In this document: positions 59,215 to 64,000 of the stretch, piece by piece | Numbering within the stretch: the first letter of the stretch is position 1 | How the letters are laid out: each line of letters starts with the position of its first letter | Source of the DNA: Eunapius fragilis | Lineage: Eukaryota; Porifera; Demospongiae; Spongillida; Spongillidae | Assembly: GCA_963681505.1 (NCBI GenBank) | Contig: OY811983.1 | Location: 3,306,615-3,370,614 of the forward strand | DNA: 64,000 nt | Direction: 5' to 3' | The notes under the pieces: model-generated | The model's database searches: none | What the model was told of the DNA's origin: nothing | Seen by the model: only the letters and a program-made list of their open reading frames with translations | Position numbers and translations under genes: made by a program

Positions 59215-59489
59215 TAAAAAATTTGATAGGGAATAGCTTCGAGTAACCAGTATATACATGGAGTGCTCCATTCGTCGACCGATAGTGGCTAGAGCTTGAC
59301 TTTTGTTCGCTAAAAGGATGTTAAAATGACCATGTCAGCGTCTGTAAACAAGTATGATTATAGGACAAGGTACGGTTTTAACCGGACCACTTATTCCCCG
59401 AGGGAAAAAAATTAGTTGTGAGCCCCTGACGTATGCATTAACCGGCCCTCCCATACCGGCCATAGTTATAACCGGAGCACTTACTATAG

Positions 59490-59776
59490 TGTGGCAGAGG
59501 CGGATACAGGGGGGGGGTTTTGGGGGTTGCAACCCCCCCTTTCATATATGGTAACGCCCCCTCTTCTGCTAAACAGCCGCTCCCCCTTCCCCGCTTTTTG
59601 TATCTGGCCTGAAGCGGGCAGCACCCCCCCCCGCTTTTCGTGTCGGGTCTAAAGCGGACAGCACCACCCCCCCCCCCCCCCGCTTTTCGTGTCGGGTCTA
59701 AAGCGGACAGCACCCCCGCATTTCGTATTGCGGGTCTCAACCCCCCCTTTTGGAAAACCCTGTATCCGCCCCTGTG
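59490..59776. mobile_element. GGCGGATACAGGG-ended MITE with internal repeats
   Basis: The ends AGGCGGATACAGGGGGGG and CCCCTTTTGGAAAACCCTGTATCCGCC are inverted. Inside are about four units of ~37 bp (GCTTTTCGTGTCGGGTCTAA...GCGGACAGCA), separated by C runs of different length (15 at 59667-59681). Confidence 0.8.
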
Positions 59777-59779
59777 TGG

Positions 59780-60487
59780 CTACACTAGCCTGTAAGATTA
59801 GTAGGCCAATAAATTTGCAAGTGTAATAAGCGCACAACAGGTTATTGCATGGTCATGGCTGCCTATGCAAACTGTGACGTATTCGTGAAATATACAACGT
59901 CGTATATTTCAGATGTACTGATCCGGCGTATATTCCAAAGTATACAGTATCGTATAACAAACTATTTGCACAGTGTTATGGATTTACGTTTTATGATTTC
60001 AAGGGCCCGGAGAAGTTTGGGAATACGGCACAATATGAAAATTTATATACCGTACTTCGAAGTACGTTGTGAATCCGGCCGTGTTTATTTTAAAATGTTA
60101 TTCAACATGTACTTCCCGTGCGCATGCGTTTCATTTCGAATTGTTGGGCGCTATTTGGAAATTTGTTTTAGAGACGAGTTCAAAGGTGAGTAGATGTGCG
60201 TTGCACTTGCAAGTACAGTATGCCTTTGCGTCAATACAAAGTAGGTGCCAAGTATTGCATTACGATCGTGCTACGCTATGAGGGCGTATTACATTAATTG
60301 CGTACGCGGAAATACATGTTACGCACGTGGGTACTTTACTGAGTTGTCAAAGCAATGGCAAGACACTTACGTATATGTACAAACAAAACACAAAACTGCG
60401 TTTGAAGTCATCAATCAGCGCGTCAGTATAACGCAACGAATACAAACGTAATTTAGTGTGTTGATATTCTGCTTCGTTTTAGACAGG
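59780..60487. other. Upstream of transposase relic; open frame of unknown status
   Basis: A plus-strand frame (59849-60193) ends near TTCAAAG|GTGAGT, which could be a donor, but it is rich in GTATA/CGTATA and has no recognised motif. Could be 5' sequence of the transposase relic. Confidence 0.3.
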
Positions 60488-61211
60488 ATGCCAGGCATTT
60501 GCTCGTTCAATGACGCATGACTTGCTAATGCTGAATTTAAAAAATGGGTTGCTAGAGATGCATAAAGCAGTCTGTACCATTTGTAAGAAGTCTTTTTCTA
60601 TAAAAACAATGGGCAAAGCTGGCCTCATTAGTCATGCTGATGGGAAAATGCACAAGCAGCTTATTTCATTACAATTAACTGCTGCAAAGGGGCAGCCAAA
60701 CATAACTGAGTTTCTTGGTAATGATGATGATGATGTACCACCAAGTGCTGCTACCACTTCTGTTTTAAGCTATGTGTCTGGCAAAGGAGAGTTAAATGCT
60801 GAGATTCTGTGGACATTAAATGTGATCGAGAAGCACTACTCTTTTAGAAGTTGTTCTAATGCCGCTGACATATTCAAACAAATGTTTCCGGACAGTGAGA
60901 TTGCTGGAAGATTTAGTTGTGGTGAACGAAAATGTGCATATTTATCAACTTTTGGATTGGCTCCATACTTCCTCTCTCTCTTGACATCTGAACTGAAGAG
61001 CAAGAAGAAAGCAATGGAACGTAACAGAGATGCTTGAGATGCTTTAGTTAAATCAGCTGATGAATTTGCTGACAAAGCTGAATCAACATCTAATTTAGAA
61101 TACATTTCTAAATCCAATGCTTTGAGACGTGCTGGAAAAGAGAAAGACAATGAGATTGTGGCAATTAATGAGCAGATAAGCACGAAGCTGCAAGAGTTAA
61201 AGGCTCTTTAA
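60488..61211 (+). pseudogene. Zinc-finger (hAT-like) transposase relic with central deletion
   Basis: From the ATG at 60488 the frame reads MPGICSFNDA, then TGA where related proteins have Trp, then FKKWVARD and a frameshift. It continues as KAVCTICKKSFSIKTMG...SHADGKMH, a C-x2-C...H-x4-H BED-type finger. After KGELNAEILWTLNVIEKHYS and GLAPYFLSLL the sequence jumps directly to a Glu/Lys helical tail (SADEFADKAES...LEYISKSNALRRAG) that in related proteins sits at the far C-terminus. About the whole catalytic middle is missing. Another stop (TGA) interrupts near 61035. Family placement is from memory of this abundant class of animal genes, often labelled hAT-like. Confidence 0.6.
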
Positions 61212-61700
61212 AAATTAATTTTGTTTCATGTTTCATCCATGCAACTCAACTTTGTATCTTTACCATCTGTCAGTGTTAATTATTTACAGTATTTACAACT
61301 TCTGATCTGCAAAGAGGTATACATAACATAGCTTATACACCTACATCACTTACTTGTAGAGGCTTGAAAAGGTATAAAAGTTAGTAATATGTTCATGAAA
61401 GGTTTGGGAATTTTAATATGGTTGTGCTGTATAACCATGTATATCCTTACCTTATCTCTTCCCATTATAGTTGAGATCATAAAGGATATGAGCAGACAGT
61501 ATCAATATACTGGAGACGTCAGAGCTCGGAGCAAGTGAATATCTTGAAGGGTCGGTTGTTGAAAGGCCGGACAAACCTGGTTGGCAGGTATAAGTACCTC
61601 TTATTGCTCAAACCATCATTTTACCAAATCTGGTTTTGTAATGCATACCTCACAGAGCTGAGCTATTCATGGCTCGAACCAAAAGTGGCAGTAAAAACAT
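61212..61700. other. Possible 5' exons of the helicase relic
   Basis: Candidate donors follow GGTTGGCAG|GTATAA (~61588) and TTCAAG|GTACGT (~61712), the latter running into the TG repeat. Nothing further supports the coding assignment. Confidence 0.3.
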
Positions 61701-61711
61701 GACAGTTCAAG

Positions 61712-61713
61712 GT

Positions 61714-61752
<39 letters not shown>
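61712..61752. repeat. (TG)n microsatellite
   Basis: TG run starting immediately after a possible splice donor. A second, impure TG/CATG stretch follows at 61760-61845. Confidence 0.95.
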
Positions 61753-61754
<2 letters not shown>

Positions 61755-61869
61755 TGCATGTGCTTGTGCATGCGCCGTGCAGCACAATGAGCTTGAACCA
61801 AAAAGGTGTGCATGTGTACATGTATGTGCATGTGTATGTTTGTCAAGTACTGTTCTAACAGCAAGCTTG

Positions 61870-63692
61870 TCTCGCATGAAGAGTGTAAGCAGTCTTTGCG
61901 ATCATTGAAGGAATTTCCAGCAGGCTTCCTTCAGATCTCTTGAGCAGCGAGCAGCCGTCGATAATCACAGCAAAAAAAAGACAAATTTTTGATTTCACAA
62001 ATGATTTTTAAATCACTTGTAAAATCATTGCATGATTGAACACAGGGGTGCTCAATCATCTTTAAAATCAAAAATTGATTTGACACGTTTTTTTCCTGTG
62101 AATGTGTTACACACAAACAGCGACGTAATAGCCATACTTCCCACAGGAACCGGAAAAAGTCTTCTGCATGTTTTTTTGTGAACCCTCACAAAACTAACGT
62201 TGTCATAGTACCAACTATATCATTGAAGGAGGATATGAAAAGACGTGCCCAGTGCCACGGGATATTGTGTTCAGACATCATCCCATCTGATGGTCATGTT
62301 TCACTGCTGTTACTGACTTCGGAGGCAGTGACACAGAGGGCAGTAAGAGATGAATTGTTTAGGCTAGATAGCTCTAGCCTTCTTGGATGCATTTGTACTG
62401 ACGAGTTTCATCTATTTTCCATGGACAGGGTCTACAGACCTTCTTTTTGCCAACTACCTCTCCTTACTTGCATTCCTGTTCCACTGGTACTGATGACAGC
62501 AACTGCCCCTCTTTGGATTGTGGATGGTGTACTGTGTAATTTTTTTTTCAAGTGATCGAGTACCACTTATTATACGCCAGACCACCAATCAACTTAATAT
62601 CAGCTATTCTGTGGAGATGAAAGGAGGTTTGAATGACCTTGTGAGGAAGTGTATCTCGTGCGTGGCTGGCTATACAAATGACCTAGAACGAGCCATTGTG
62701 TATACTCCATCTCTGCATGGAACTCCTTAATGAAATAAAGGAAGCTCTTGATCATTCTGATGTAAGGTGCTCTACTTACAGTGAGTGGTCAGCAAGAGGA
62801 AGGGGGAAATAGTAGGAGTTTTGTGGCTTGGAGGGAAGGCCTGTCTAAGGTGATGATTGCAATTAACAAGTGCCTTCGGTTTGGGAGTGGATGGACTATG
62901 CTCAAGTGCGGGATGTGAATTGTTTTGGACTACCGTACTCACTTGAAGAATTCTGCCAGCAGACTGGAAGGGCTGGAAGGGATAGAAAGCCTTCGAAAGC
63001 AGTGTTGATGTGGGACAAAGAGCGTGAACAATTCAAGTTACGCCACACACCACACAGGCAAAGGTTGCAAGATCTGGAGGCTGTGATTGCCTTTGCATCA
63101 ACCAGTCACGTTTGTAGACAAATGTTTATGTTCAGGCACTTGGACACTTGTGGAGAAATTGAATGTGGTTATGTATGTAGAAGGATGCGAACACTGCGAT
63201 ATTTGCAAAGAAACTGAATTATAGGCTGAGTTTGATGATATCTTCCTGAGTGAAGGGGATGCCACATTATTGGACATATCAGTTGGCCAAAATATCCTCT
63301 CTGCAGAGTGGATCCTTGCAGAAAATCTTTTATTCTACTTGCGCAAGTATAGCAACCTCTGCATAATTTGCAAGGTATTGAAGAAAATCGACGTGTCTCA
63401 TGTCATCACAGCATGCATGTCCATCGGTAGTTGGCCTATGCTATAGGTGCTTTGGACCCTATCATAGGGCCGAATTATGCCCTAGTAACACACGGACCAT
63501 TCCTGGGACATGTTACCATTGTTTTCTTCCTATGCAGATGGGAGACATTGTCTTCCATCGGAAGAACTTCACAGAAGTTTGTGTGGGCAAAGATGTCCTA
63601 AAGTTTTTTAGTTTGGCTGCCTGCAAGTTCAAGCTAAAGCATATCCAGAAATGCCCCATACATTGGAGGACATCAAAAAAAATTCCAAATTG
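61870..63692 (+). pseudogene. RecQ-like helicase relic
   Basis: Plus-strand pieces: SLEQRAAVDN, then after an inserted element SDVIAILPTGTGKSLL (Walker A, ~62125), a +1 shift, NVVIVPTISLKEDMKRR (motif Ia), ICTDEFHLF (a DEAH-like box, ~62395), VLMTATA (motif III, ~62490), then YSLEEFCQQTGRAGRD (motif VI, ~62940). A C-terminal piece with CYRCFGPYH...LCP...CYHC carries Cys/His pairs. Several stops and shifts, and loss of sequence between 62730 and 62870, show it is inactive. Motif VI QQTGRAGRD and the order fit RecQ helicases of the kind often multiplied with mobile DNA in invertebrates. Confidence 0.72.
61966..62100. mobile_element. 135-bp CACTA-derived MITE
   Basis: Ends CACAGCAAAAAAAAG and CGTTTTTTTCCTGTG, with AATTGATTT-type subterminal motifs as in the 3-kb element at 54.25 kb. 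The 3-bp AAT is duplicated on both sides (61963-61965, 62101-62103). Sits inside the helicase coding region just before Walker A. Confidence 0.88.
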
Positions 63693-64000
63693 AATTCCTG
63701 AACTTTTTAACATATAGCGGAATTATTTTACTTTGCACTGTAAAAATTTCAGTTTCAGATTTTAATGGATTATGAAGTTAAAATCAAGATATGTTCTTTA
63801 ATTACTACATAGTTGACGTAATTTTTGGGGGTTAACTATTAAACGAATAAACAATGTTTATGAGCAATTATACAACTCCCACTATTAACAATATAAATAA
63901 CCTCATCAGACTGGTGAGGTGTGTGTATCTTTGTCGTGATGACCGGCTGACTTTCGTTGTTAGTGTGATTGAAATACTAACCCTGGTAGGCAAGCGCGAA
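63693..64000. other. Nothing supported
   Basis: AT-rich tail of the window after the helicase relic. No feature. Confidence 0.45.

Noticed and set aside
59849..60193. 114-codon ORF as a gene
   Set aside because: Repetitive GTATA composition and no recognisable motif. Kept only as an unsupported stretch upstream of a transposase relic.

Overview
The window looks like nuclear DNA of an early-branching animal, most likely a demosponge. The genes are intron-rich with short exons and GT-AG borders. They include a metazoan-type dynein-assembly factor exon (DNAAF5-like), a SMIM30-like microprotein, a membrane TKL kinase with a glycosylated coiled coil, and a pair of secreted aerolysin/spherulin-2A-type proteins. 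Much of the sequence is mobile-element debris, satellites and runs of G or C. The sponge assignment is inference; no rRNA or mitochondrial locus complete enough to settle it is present.

Region by region. 0-2 kb: DNAAF5-like exon (-), SMIM30-like microprotein (+), and a kinase/ankyrin relic (-). 3.6-4.5 kb: loose coiled-coil and Cys-containing exons (-). 6.4-8.2 kb: three phase-consistent exons of a coiled-coil/TM/TKL kinase (-). 11.1-20.3 kb: six phase-0 ankyrin exons (-) whose introns hold a Ty3/gypsy relic, an 18S rDNA fragment and several foldback elements. 22.0-31.0 kb: an unrecognised multi-exon gene (-) whose introns hold two satellites (25.7-27.0 and 28.0-29.2 kb) and a non-LTR retrotransposon tail. 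32.3-33.5 kb: reverse-transcriptase relic (-). 34-53 kb: two head-to-head, intact pore-forming-protein genes (35.9-38.4 kb on -, 50.7-52.4 kb on +). Between them lie a recent 3.3-kb tandem duplication of the first gene's promoter side and a small secreted Cys-rich protein gene (47.6-48.1 kb). 54.25-57.30 kb: a CACTA/EnSpm transposon with 3-bp target duplications. 57.4-58.9 kb: a decayed gene that pairs a RAG1 N-terminal-type zinc domain with a RING. 60.5-63.7 kb: an internally deleted zinc-finger transposase relic and a broken RecQ-like helicase carrying a 135-bp CACTA derivative.

Two results stand out. First, a 0.8-1.2-kb element occurs three times, and the pre-insertion site can be read each time: inside 18S rDNA, inside a gypsy RT motif, and against a paralogous empty copy at 34.8 kb. 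In all three cases it sits between A and T with no target duplication. Second, the RAG1-type zinc-plus-RING locus. The two pore-former genes share exon phases, a 16-nt microexon and a TATA/ETS-like promoter layout, which points to an inverted duplication. No biochemical pathway can be assembled from the remaining genes.
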